From Elmis aenea (lineage: Eukaryota; Arthropoda; Insecta; Coleoptera; Elmidae): DNA of 64,000 bases. The notes under the pieces are model-generated. The model searched no databases. It worked only from the letters and a program-made list of their open reading frames with translations, and had not been told where the DNA came from. Below, one piece after another: positions 12,708-22,476 of this stretch; positions within the stretch are counted from its first letter, which is position 1, and every line of letters starts with the position of its first letter. The translations under genes were made by a program, and so were the position numbers. The stretch is from positions 18,930,159 through 18,994,158 of the forward strand of contig OX393580.1 in the NCBI GenBank assembly GCA_947652605.1, in the 5' to 3' direction.

Positions 12708-12900
12708 GATAGGGGTGGGCGATATATCGAAAAATATCGATATTCCGATATATCGATATTTCGTGATATGAACAACAAAACAAGGACGGAAAGCTTTTTT
12801 TTTAGGTCACCAGTCTCTTTTTTTCTGTTTTCTATTAACTTTTTTAGCTTCCCGGGCGATATTGAAATTTCGATATCGAAATTTTGATATCGACCACCCC
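12708..12900. mobile_element. Short hAT-type MITE (GGGGTGGGCGATAT ends)
   Basis: Flanked by the 8-bp direct repeat TACTTATT at 12700-12707 and 12901-12908. The ends carry AGGGGTGGGCGATAT and ATATCGACCACCCC in inverted orientation. The interior is rich in ATCGATAT-type palindromes. It is 193 bp and non-coding. Confidence 0.75.
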
Positions 12901-13288
12901 TACTTATTAACATACACGCGTATGCGCAAACTATCATTTCTATGACAAGTTTAACCCTTTAGCTGCGGATCCTTCTTTAAATTGTTGCATGTACAAAAAA
13001 ATAACACAAATAATGCGTAAATCCTTCAGCCTGGATTAAACGGATGTGCTAATCAAATTTTCCAAGATATTATTCAGTCTAGATTATAGAATTGGCCAAA
13101 TGAATGAACACGAATCACTTACAGGTTTTGTAGGTTTAAAAACAATAGAATAAGTATGAAAAGTACTTTCATAGCAAATTCAATCATATTGTTCGTTATC
13201 ACATCCAAGTACGTGTTTATGCATACTTTGATCAACATACAAATAGATTTTGGTATTGAGATTAATAGTGTCCATCGTCATATACACA

Positions 13289-14204
13289 TACAGGATGTTT
13301 CAGGCCACCCGTACCAGCTTTTTTATTCAAAAATAAGACGTCTGACAAAGATGGGGGAAAAAAAATGACAAAAAAGCATATGTAGAATTAACTGACGCTA
13401 TAGCGGTTTTCGTGATTAAATCGGAAGTGACCAAATCCAGAAGTAACTTAAAAAACTTAAATGAAACCATCCGGTTTTTATTGCATAATTAGAAAGATAT
13501 TTGATAAAAAAACACTTTATTAATTTTTTTTTGATTATCGTAAAGTTTGTAATCCATTGGACCTAAATCATAACAACATTTAAAACCCTATTCGCATGTA
13601 ACTGTGTTCTGGACACCCTTTTTTTTTCTTTAGTTTTGTATTTAATTAAATGAAATTTTAGACATATGATATGTGTAAGAAATCCGATTATTTGAACTAT
13701 TGTTTCACTTCCGGTTTCGCCGGATATGTCCTTAGATAAGTTTATTATTTCAAATGGAACACCCTGCATATTTTTAAATTTTTTTGAAAAAAGAAGCAAT
13801 TTTGAATACAACTGCACTATCTTGGTTAATGTTTATAACCTCATGTAATTTTTGTCGAAAATATTTTTTTTTATTGAGTGCGTCATTTTTTTTTACACAT
13901 TATGGTAGTGGTACATTAACCAAAATAGTGCAGTTGTATGCAAAATTGCTTTCTTTTTCCAAAAATGTATAAATATAAAGGGTGTTCCATTTGAAATAAC
14001 AAAATTAGGGTCACTTCCGGCGAAACCGGAAGTGAAACAATAGTGTACATATGTATTGATCACTTCCGGTTTAATCACGAAAACCGCTATAGCGTCAGTC
14101 TATTCTACATATGCGCTTTTGGGATAAATTTTTTCCCCATGGTTGTCAGACGTCGCATTTTCGAATAAAAGAACTAGTACGGGTAGTCTGAAACACCCTG
14201 TGTA
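13289..14204. mobile_element. Snap-back element B (asymmetric palindrome)
   Basis: Ends TACAGGATGTTTCAG and CTGAAACACCCTGTGTA. The right arm (about 13905-14204) matches two left blocks, 13289 to about 13450 and about 13690-13835; the ~240 bp between them has no partner. Both arms carry the CTATAGCGGTTTTCGTGATT and CACTTCCGGTTTCGCCGGA motifs. A second set of end-like bases (GGAACACCCTGCATAT) occurs inside, hinting at fusion of two elements. It is non-coding. Confidence 0.75.
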
Positions 14205-14347
14205 TTTTAAGTGCTCTCTAGTTATGAATCGAAATAAGTTTTTACTAGAAACTAAAAATGCTTAACAATGAACTTTTGAAGGAAGATCGATCCACAATCA
14301 TACATATTTAAGCACAGTAGGTCAGCGTGTTCACTAGTTAGTTAACT

Positions 14348-14583
14348 TAGTGCCAGATTTCTGTACTTATAGGCTGACAGTGAGTAGGCCCGGGTCTAGG
14401 GCCCTGATATATAAATATTTTTGATTACTCGACATTTTCTCGATATTACGAGAGGGCGAGAAGCTTTTTTTTTGTTTTAGCTCACCGGTTGTTTAGTAAC
14501 GCAATTTTTTTTGCTCACCACCTTGTACCAAGGGCCCACTCTACCTTTCGGCTTGGGCCCACGACAACCTAAATCCGGCACTG
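14348..14583. mobile_element. hAT MITE (AGTGCCGGATTT ends)
   Basis: Target duplication AGTTAACT at 14340-14347 and 14584-14591. Ends TAGTGCCAGATTT and AAATCCGGCACTG, matching the common hAT terminus CAGTGCCGGATTT with the first C mutated. It is 236 bp and non-coding, with two GGGCCC stretches. Confidence 0.9.
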
Positions 14584-14806
14584 AGTTAACTGTTCCAATT
14601 TTGTAAAATTTGTTGTGTAGTAAATATGCACTCTGTTCTGCGCAGTTTAAGGACAAGAAAATAGGGATGTTTCTAATATCTCGGTTTGAAATGAGTACGT
14701 AACTAAGTTTCTTTCGTGTATGCAACGGTCATTAATTTCTCAGTATTGACTTCAATACTGAACTAATTGTAAGTAGAATTTTGAGGACCGTGTTATACAG
14801 CCTTTA

Positions 14807-16400
14807 CGTAACTTTAACAAAACGTTTTTTTCTAGTCCCCTAACGTAAGGCTAATTTCTTTATGTAACCTGTATTAATAAGAGTAAAGTCAATTAAAGAA
14901 ACTAATCAGAGGACAAGTCAAAACACACAATTTACAATACGGATTGCTTTGCATAATAATTAGTATACTTTACATAATCAAAGAGGCATTGTAAAACGTT
15001 CCATTGTTTCTTTTGACTAATTACAAATCAATGCGTATATTGTTATACAGCAATAAAACGAAATACTTTATTATTAACGTTAATGATGTATACATAGTTA
15101 ATTTATGCATGAAATATATGCAAACTGACCTCGTTTCAGCACGTACTGTATAATGTAACGTATGAAGACAAAAGAGCATTCTAATACTACACGAGAAAAA
15201 TATAATTGCGGAATAAATTAATGACAATATTGATTAACAACATCGTTGTCTGATCACAAAGCATATAAAAGGTTGTCAGGGCTAAAACAATACAAACGCA
15301 AACGTAATATACGATTATAAAGCGAAAGATTTGATTTTTCAATAGAAATTTTCACAGAAAAGTTGTAAGTGTGGCAGCTATGTTATTTAAATAATGTGCT
15401 GTTAAAAATTGTACAGAGACGACGTTCCTAGATATTTTGTTATAGACAACATGTTTCGACAAAGAAAATTGAAACTTCATTAAACATTCAAATGTCTGAG
15501 GTTGTTACACAATTATACCAATTTGTCGATGTATTTTTGTAGATTTGGAGTTCTGCTACTACTTTTAGTCTTGTTAGGGACCATTAGTTTAAATAAATAA
15601 GGCTTGATAATTTAATTAATACGTTAAAAATTAATTAATAAGTTTTGTATAAAACAATTATCCATTTAAAGGGCAGCTATTTTTTATTAAATTAACTTGC
15701 TGTTCCCAAAATTGTAAAAAAAAATCATAATTTGTTTTACGCCCAAGTTTTTAGAAACTTTCGTGTTTTTTACAGAGAACATGAAAATATAAGTTGTTTT
15801 CGAAGTTTTCATAATCCATACTAATTACATAATTATAAAATATATTTACGTTTCTGTATTGTGCAACTACTTTTGATATTGTTGGAGACCATTATATTGA
15901 TTAAATATGACTTTGAATAAATATTTAATACGTTTTACCTGAATGAATAAGTTTAAAATAAGAAACTTGTAAATTGATTGTAAATAGCAGCTCACTTTTA
16001 TTTATTTAGATTGCCGTTCAAAAAATGTATTATAGAAACTAATTTTTTTTTGTTTCTAGATCTTTTACAATTTTCATATTTTTACAAAAAAAAATAAAAA
16101 TAAAATATAACTTGTATTTAAATTTTTTGTTATTAACCAATTATATGTATTTTTTTAAGTGCTTGAAATTCTGCACGTGTTTAATCTTCTTACGGGTCCA
16201 TATCCTAATTAAATATGGTTTTAATCAAATGTAAGGTAATTATAGATTTTAAAGAAGTTAAAAGTTGAAAAGAAATGTATGTATTCACTTGACGTGTTTG
16301 ATATAATTTGTTTCAAATCAATTATAAAATTTTTGAAGTATGTTTGATAACGTTAATTTGAATATTATATTTTTTAGTAATCTTTATCAATATTATAAGA
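14807..16400. other. No gene seen; isolated TATA-like site
   Basis: AT-rich sequence. At 15264 there is TATAAAAGG, and about 95 bp later a good donor (GTAAGTG at 15365). Together they could mark a promoter plus short non-coding first exon on the plus strand, but no ATG lies between them and no second exon is evident. In sequence this AT-rich, chance is likely. Confidence 0.3.
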
Positions 16401-16582
16401 GCAAATACAATGTTATACATAGGGCGCCACCTATATTTCAATAGAGTTATTTTTCACTACACTACGGCAGCAAGCACCGATTTATCTCGCTAACTACATC
16501 GGCATAGAATGCTGACAGCAAATGGTAAGGATCCTAGCTACACTTTACAAGTTACTTGGGTGGTAATAAGCCTTACTAAAAC

Positions 16583-16696
16583 ACCACATGAGGGCGCTAC
16601 ATACACTAAAGAAATCCATTTGGGAATGAAAAACATAAATGATGTAAAAATTGCGATAGAAAAACCAACCACATGAGGGCGCTACATACATTAAAG
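16583..16696. repeat. Two direct copies of a 28-bp CCACATGAGGGCGCTACATA unit
   Basis: Copies at 16583-16611 and 16669-16696, 85 bp apart, differ at about one base. A looser relative, AGGGCGCCACCTATATTT, occurs near 16420. The function is unknown; it may be the edge of a short element. Confidence 0.7.
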
Positions 16697-18170
16697 CAAA
16701 TCTTTTTGATTAGGAAAAGCTATTATCAGCATTTTTTTGTTGATTTTGCAAAATTTTACCTTAAAAACAATAACAACTACACACGGTAATTTTTGAAAAT
16801 ATGTAAAACAACGAAAAAAAAAACGAAAATTGAGAAAACTAGTAATAGCAACAAAATAAATACAAGTGTAAAAAGGCGAAAGTAAATTTTTGCACACAAA
16901 ATTATTTATTAACATCGTTATTATATAAACTTTGCTTAAATTTTTCAAGTTTTTAATTTTTCTTTACTGATAAGTGATTTTTGGTTTGTTTTACCATTAC
17001 TGTGTTAAAAAAAAGTTTTTTTTCGCTGTTTTGCACGTATTTACAACACGTATTTAAAAAAATATCGTAAATAAAATTTACTCATGTATATGCAATTTAA
17101 CATATGTATGTCCAAATTTTATGACGGAACAAATTTAAAAACAGATTTAATTATTTTTTGGAATTAAAATGAGATTTATTTAAAACTGGTAATAAAAGAT
17201 TAATTTTCCCTTCTCATTGTTAGTACATGATTTTAATAACTTGTGCACACGAGTATAAGTTTTCTAACATTATATTTTAGCCTTCTCATTTCTTAAAAAC
17301 TTTTGCAGGTTTCTTAAAAATGTATTTCTAGTTTTTCAAGATATATAGAAATTATATAAGGCAATGAAATTAAATGGAAACCCCTTACCCTTACTTTAGC
17401 TCGCTAAATCGTTTTTTTTTACGTACTTGGAGTATTTTCGTGTTATTTTTTAGTAATTTGTATGTAATTCTTGAAAAGAAATAATTTGAATACGTCCAAG
17501 TAAACAAAATTTGCATAAACAAGGCACACGGTATGCGACCATAATGCAATAATATTTACAACACTAACGTTAAATTTGCAATTTCCGTAGAAAACAAGTA
17601 ATGTCAGCTTAATTTAGCAAAACGCCTTGTAAACATGAAGATGCATAGTTTATTAGTTTAGTGTCGGTTGAACGATTATCTCTAGACTGTTTTTACTCGA
17701 CTACTATGTCATTACAGTTCTTGAAATGGGTTAATCACGTTCTAATATTTCGTATTCTTAGTCTGCCATGTTCAAAAAATGCAATTTCTTATTTTTCGTT
17801 TCAATTTAGTATCTAGGCCAATTTTGGTCTAAATTAATTGTGTTATCAAAACTTTAACTTTTGACTACAAAATTTTAATCTTGTTTGGAAAATTAATGTT
17901 TCTGTGTAAAATTATATTATTTTATGACCCACTTTGTGATACACAGGGTATGTATGCATAAAAGCTTATAATGTTGTTCCCGACATAACTCATCCATAAA
18001 AACGTTAGCTGAATATAATGGCCATCGACAGGCCATTATGGTATAAAATCATGAAAAATAGATATGCATTCATTATAATTTAATTTTATACATTCAAGAA
18101 GAGGATTTTGACGTCTATAGGTTATTGGTCTAAATGTTAACACAAAAATGATTAACATTAACGAAAAAAT
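16697..18170. other. No gene seen
   Basis: AT-rich sequence with many homopolymer runs and no coding pattern, RNA gene or clear terminal repeats. Confidence 0.5.
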
Positions 18171-18211
18171 AAGTAAAATAAAAACTTCGTTTTTTAGAAC
18201 ACTATACAGGG
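18171..18211. repeat. Inverted copy of the flank at 20562-20612
   Basis: The ~40 bp to the left of the Penelope-like element (AAAATAAGTAAAATAAAA, CTTCG, a T-run, AGAACACTATACAGGG) is the reverse complement of the last bases of the snap-back element ending at 20571 plus its right flank. It shows that this locus was palindromic, or was duplicated in inverted orientation, around the snap-back element. Confidence 0.8.
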
Positions 18212-19128
18212 TTTGAATAGAATGACGGGATAGTGGTCCTTAGGTTTATAAAGAAAACTCTTTACATCAGCTAAATACTTCATTAAAATTTGCTTGAATT
18301 TTTAATCGTCGACACATGTGTTTTCTCTTGACAAAAAATAAATTGAAATTTGAAAAATTGAAAATTGAAGCTATAAAGAGAAAATCAACATGTGGATTCG
18401 TAGAAAATTTGTCACTCTAATTAATCACTAGGATAGATCAACATCCAATAAATAAAAGGTACAATGGATGATGTTAATTAAACGGTAATCTTAAAGAATC
18501 ATGCACTCTGGTAGTTGCAATGTACCGATCACCATTTGTCCTAATATGTGTATTTAGCATACTTAACGTCAAATGAATTTTAATTAATTTAACATATTAA
18601 AAGTTTTCGACGGCACAATCAAAACAGTTAACACATATTTAAATTAAATTAAAACAGATTCATTTTTGCGTGGCAACCATTGCTTTTGATGTGCAGAATC
18701 AGAATGTCAAATGGACGAACGGCAAGGTGACGTATAAATATGTGTCTAAACTACCTACAACGTGAAAATCTAACATGAATAACTTTATTATCTTAGTGGT
18801 AACAATTACAATAGTAATACAGTAGAAAAGGATTTACAATATAACAGGTATCCTTATGGTATTATTACAGAATGAGTAATAACTTAACTTATAACATACT
18901 AAAATGGTGCAGATCATAGAATACGAAAATTATTGTAATGTAATCTAATTTAAATACAAAGTAGTCAAGATTATATAGCTATAAATAATATGGTGTACAA
19001 TACCATATGTGAAACTTTAAAAACACCCCAAAACGGAATCATATCTAGGTTGTGTGTGTGAATTGAAAAAAGAAAACTGTCAGGAAAAATTATTATGATG
19101 AAAATTAAAACAACCAAAAAGTTGAAAG

Positions 19129-19353
19129 TTAAATGCTTGAGGAGCGAAGTAAATAAGTATATATCAGGCTCAAATTACTAATGTCAGTTCTATTATTAAG
19201 AGCATTAGGTTCGTTACTAATGTGATACATTTCCAAAAACAGTCTTTTGTTTAAATTGCTTTCTTTGTCTACAATTTTTATGTTATCATTGTTGATTATG
19301 TGTTTGTTGTTTTGAAGATGAGAAGCTAAAGCGCAACTGTGTATTTTGTTTAT
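19129..19353 (-). pseudogene. Penelope-like endonuclease C-terminal fragment
   Basis: About 74 residues ending at TAA 19129. The visible run includes SCALASHLQNNKHIINNDNI, KIVDKESNLNKRLFLEMYHI and NNRTDISNLSLIY. This is the end of the GIY-YIG endonuclease region of Penelope-like proteins, where the pattern is ALA-H, NHxIDFDNIKIL, E-KRLxxEMxxI and NxKTD. The reverse transcriptase and the GIY-YIG motif itself are missing because of 5' truncation. It would have nicked target DNA; this piece cannot. Confidence 0.75.
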
Positions 19354-19397
19354 AGCTACTGATGAAGGATCAAATAAAGATCCGAAATATTTAGCTG
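19353..19397 (+). ncRNA. Hammerhead-ribozyme-like motif
   Basis: Stem I strand TAGCTA (19353-19358), core CTGATGA (19359-19365), one extra A, stem II GGATC with loop AAATAAA and GATCC (19367-19383), core GAAA (19384-19387), a minimal stem III (TAT), U-H at 19390-19391, then the stem I partner TAGCTG (19392-19397). All core positions of the CUGANGA...GAAA consensus are present. Penelope-like elements are known to carry hammerheads with very short stem III. The extra base after CUGAUGA is unusual but is known in a viroid hammerhead. Predicted cleavage follows 19391, where the 70-bp terminal segment of the element begins. Confidence 0.6.
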
Positions 19398-19492
19398 ATG
19401 TAAAGAGTTTTCTTTATAAACCTAAGGACCACTATCCCGTCATTCTATTCAAACTACTACATGGTCGTAATTTTTGGTTAACTATACAGGGT

Positions 19493-20571
19493 GTTTCGTA
19501 AGTATTCAGGAGGCGATTCCTCATCAAAAATTAGGGGAGACTTTCATATACATTTTTTTTTCCTTAGACGTCTTTCGGAGTTACAACCCTCTAAAGGGGA
19601 GCAGTAAAATTAGGGTTTTATTTTATTTCCCAAATTTGGATAAATGTAGAAGAATGATATTTGGTGGATGTTTTATGCTTATTGAAAGGTTTCCCATAGT
19701 AATATTTTTAATCATCTCCCTCCTTCACAGGGGGCTGAAGAGTGCGATCCCCGTTGGTTTTTTTAATCAGAACTTTTTGGAAGCTTAAAAATTTTAATTT
19801 AAAAATTTGTTTTTTGAAAGCTTGATTTCTATAGAAACTTTTTTTATTCTATAGTTTTTCTCGTAAAACCTACCGTTTTGGAGTAAAACATAAAATAAGT
19901 AAACATGAACCATCAAATATTCCAACATAAAACGATTCATTTTGGTGGTTGCCATGGTTTGTTTATGTTCATATTGGGTAGAATTGACGGGCGTTATAGC
20001 GCTGTCGCCGCGTAAACGTCAAAAATGAATAACATCTGTCAATTCTACCCAATATGAAGATAAACAAACCATGGCAACCACCAAAATGAATCGTTTTATA
20101 TAGGAATATTAATTTGATGGTTCGTGTTTACTCATGTCATTTTTTAATTAAAAACGGTAGGTTTAACGAGAAAAACTAAAGACTAAAAAAAGTTTCTAAA
20201 TAAATACATTTTTCAAACAAACATTAAAAAAAAAACAAATTTTTAGTTGCAAAATTTTAACCAACCAAAAAGTTCTGATAAAAAAAACCAACAGGGATCG
20301 CACTTTTCAGCCCCCTGTGAAGGAGGGAGATGATTAAAAATATTACTATGGGAAACCTTTCAATAAGGATAAAACATCCACCAAATATCATTCTTCTACA
20401 TTTATCCAAATTTGGGAAATAAAATAAAAACCTAATTTTACTGCTCCCCTTTAGAGGGTTGTAACTCCGAAAGACGTCTAAGGAAAAAACTGTATATGAA
20501 AGTCCCCCCCTAATTTTTGATGAGGAATCGCCTCCTGAAGTTATTTGCAATACTTCGAAACACCCTGTATA
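19493..20571. mobile_element. Snap-back element family 1, full copy
   Basis: Starts TATACAGGGTGTTTCG and ends with its complement. The arms are about 480 bp each. They carry the family blocks GGAGGCGATTCCTCATC, a GACGTC-CTTTCGGAGTTAC segment next to CCCTCTAAAGGGG, and CTTCACAGGGGGCTGA. The centre holds GACGGGCGTTATAGCG and GTCGCCGCGTAAACGTCA. Open frames on both strands are mirror images of one repeat, not genes. TA flanks both ends. Confidence 0.85.
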
Positions 20572-20615
20572 GTGTTCTAAAAAAAACGAAGTTTTATTTT
20601 ACTTATTTTTCTTTC

Positions 20616-20858
20616 TTATTTTTCAACCTCCTGTGAAGGTGGGTGATAATTAAAAATATTACTATGGGAAACCTTTTAATAAGTATAGAACATCTACCAA
20701 ATAAAATAAAAACCTAATTTTTCCGCTCCCATTTAGGGGGGTGTATCTCCGAAAGGAGACGTCTAAGGAAAAACATTTATATGAAAGACCCCTTTTAATT
20801 TTTTTTTCAGGAATCACCTCCAGAATTTTTTTGCAATACTTAAGAAACACCCTGTATA
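20616..20858. mobile_element. Snap-back family 1, right-half fragment
   Basis: Matches the outer ~240 bp of the family 1 right arm, from TTTCAACCTCCTGTGAAGG to the terminus AGAAACACCCTGTATA. The left arm and centre are absent. Confidence 0.85.
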
Positions 20859-21306
20859 ATTCAGTATAGTAAGAGATTAGTTTGTATGTCAAGGCCAGCG
20901 ATATACATTTTTGAATACGGTCCAGAAATGTGATCGTTAAAGGTATCCAAATACGCAAGTTATAAATAAATATTTTTAACTCATACGAATCTTGGTGTAA
21001 ATATATTTGTTGTATACATAGCATTCCTACAAACACGCTTTGGAAAAAATAAAAATGTTGCTACATATTTACAAACACTTGCATGGAATACACACATTAC
21101 TCTATTATTAACATTTTTAGCTTACAAACACACTGTTTAAAATAAATGTTGCAATAAATGATTCAACCTAATTTTAATTTAGATACGTTACTCACACACT
21201 TTGATGTTGTTTGTGACATCCAGTGAAAATTTGTATCAAAATAAGTTTGTTTGGTGACTGTATGTTTACAGTTTAAATATGAATTTCATCATTCATTTTA
21301 AGATGC
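20859..21306. other. No gene seen
   Basis: AT-rich spacer between a snap-back fragment and a hAT element, with no recognised feature. Confidence 0.5.
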
Positions 21307-21314
21307 GTCATGGA

Positions 21315-21951
21315 CAGTGGCGGCGCGTGACCTAAAAAAGTGGGGGGGCACAACTTATCCATGTATATTACCTACACTTTATTTTTAAAAAAATCTGGGT
21401 TTACCTTAACAGTGCTTTATAATAAACCACATTAAGTTAAAAATATAAAATAAGCGTTATTTAACAAAAATAATATCTGAAGCTCCAAACTGCCCAGAAA
21501 GGCAAATAAATTTGTTTGTTTTTTAGACATATTCTAAAATTTAATATAATGTGGTCAGTTTAATCGTGAATTTACACTTTGAAGTTAAATGTACTTACTA
21601 GAAAAATGCGCCTTAACAAGACCGATCCACCAACCTCACAACCTGCACTACACTGCAAGACTAACAAGTGCTTTACCCCCTAGTTGCGTCACTGCATTCG
21701 TTGTAGGTTGCCCTTATTGTTAATGTACCCTACCCCAACGCATCAACCAATGTAAAAATCACTAATTGCTAATGCTAAATTGTAAATACGATATACGAAT
21801 ATATGATTTTTATACTATATAAAGTTGTGCAGAAAAAAATTTCCTAGTCGGATCTATTAATACTCGTAATTATGTGAAGATTGTGAAGTTTTGATTAGAA
21901 AAAAGTGGGGGGGGCCTGGGCCCCCCAGGCCCCCCCGACGCGCCACCTATG
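21315..21951. mobile_element. hAT MITE (CAGTGGCGGCGCGT end)
   Basis: Target duplication GTCATGGA at 21307-21314 and 21952-21959. The left end is CAGTGGCGGCGCGT; the right end is ACGCGCCACCTATG. Just inside lie G-runs, including a GGGGGGGCC / GGCCCCCC palindrome near 21908-21936. It is 637 bp and non-coding. It lies just downstream (in the minus-strand sense) of a Grb-like exon. Confidence 0.9.
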
Positions 21952-22100
21952 GTCATGGATGGAGCAAACACGTTTATTTTCCGTTTTGTTCGGATTTTAG
22001 CTTTGACAGTAACGGGCAACGAATAATCATCAATGAAATCAAGACCTGACACCACTTTAATTAACTGCACTTCAGTTACAACAATCATAAAGACACTTAC

Positions 22101-22231
22101 TTGTGGGTGATGGAAGAATTCGTATTTTCTGTAATCTTTCCTGAATATATATCGAACTTCTGCATGTCTAGAGTAGTTCTGCATGTCCCTATGTGCTGAT
22201 AAAACATATTCATGGTCCTCTAGGAGTCTCT
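22101..22231 (-). CDS. Grb14-like: Grb7/10/14-like adaptor, RA-domain exon (second half)
   Basis: A 131-nt internal exon. On the minus strand the acceptor TTGTTTCAG precedes it, and the donor GTAAGT (22100-22095) follows CAA. It begins with two bases that complete the Glu codon split with the exon at 55255-55414. It reads RLLEDHEYVLSAH, then YIFRKDYRKYEFFHHPQ. Vertebrate Grb10/Grb14 have the same pattern (LGLER-LEDHE, then FRKNYAKYEFFKNP) at the end of the RA domain. These cytosolic adaptors bind activated small GTPases through RA and receptor tyrosine kinases (for example the insulin receptor) through BPS and SH2. The other RA-PH family (lamellipodin/pico) fits less well. The next exon, expected to start the PH linker, was not found. 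Confidence 0.9.
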
Positions 22232-22476
22232 CTGAAACAACAAACGACATTATAAATAAATAACCATAGCTGATTCTAATTTTATACTACTACTTGAATT
22301 GCATCAAGAATCTGTAATTGCAAGGTTGACTATCGCCATAAATAATGCTTTATCTATTTGGCTCACGTTGGCGACTGGTTTTCGAAACATTTATCATCAA
22401 ACGGTAGCAAAGAAACTTAAAATATGTGACATCAAGTCCTTCAAACTTTATTTTCGTTGAGTTGATTTATACTTAA

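Larger units (their letters stand above)
12575..14802. mobile_element. Older TTAA-flanked element holding three later insertions
   Basis: An imperfect ~24-bp inverted repeat, GGCTGTATGACACGG at 12575 and its near-complement CCGTGTTATACAGCC ending at 14802, encloses the region. It is bordered by TTAA on the left (12571-12574) and TTTA on the right. This fits a piggyBac-type target duplication with one mutation. Inside sit two hAT-type elements and snap-back element B, each with its own ends. What remains of the shell is under 1 kb and non-coding. The piggyBac assignment is tentative. Confidence 0.5.
18209..19456 (-). mobile_element. Penelope-like element, 5'-truncated, with inverted terminal segment
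   Basis: On the minus strand the order is: a 70-bp segment (19456-19384), a short C-terminal coding piece (19353-19129), a long 3' untranslated region, and the same 70-bp segment in opposite orientation at 18209-18285. The segment reads GTTTGAATAGAATGACGGG at its outer edge. Penelope-like elements commonly have truncated copies bounded by such partial, often inverted, terminal repeats, and the coding piece supports that identity. The inner edge of the right-hand segment carries a hammerhead-type motif. Confidence 0.75.

Noticed and set aside
15264..15371. TATA box plus first exon
   Set aside because: TATAAAAGG and GTAAGTG are each common by chance in sequence this AT-rich, and no coding exon follows.
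19474..20550. Open frames on both strands around 19474-19788 and 20257-20550 with near-identical residues
   Set aside because: They are the two arms of one palindromic element read in mirror orientation. The same text recurs at 20662, 32714, 33356 and 54647 without any domain.
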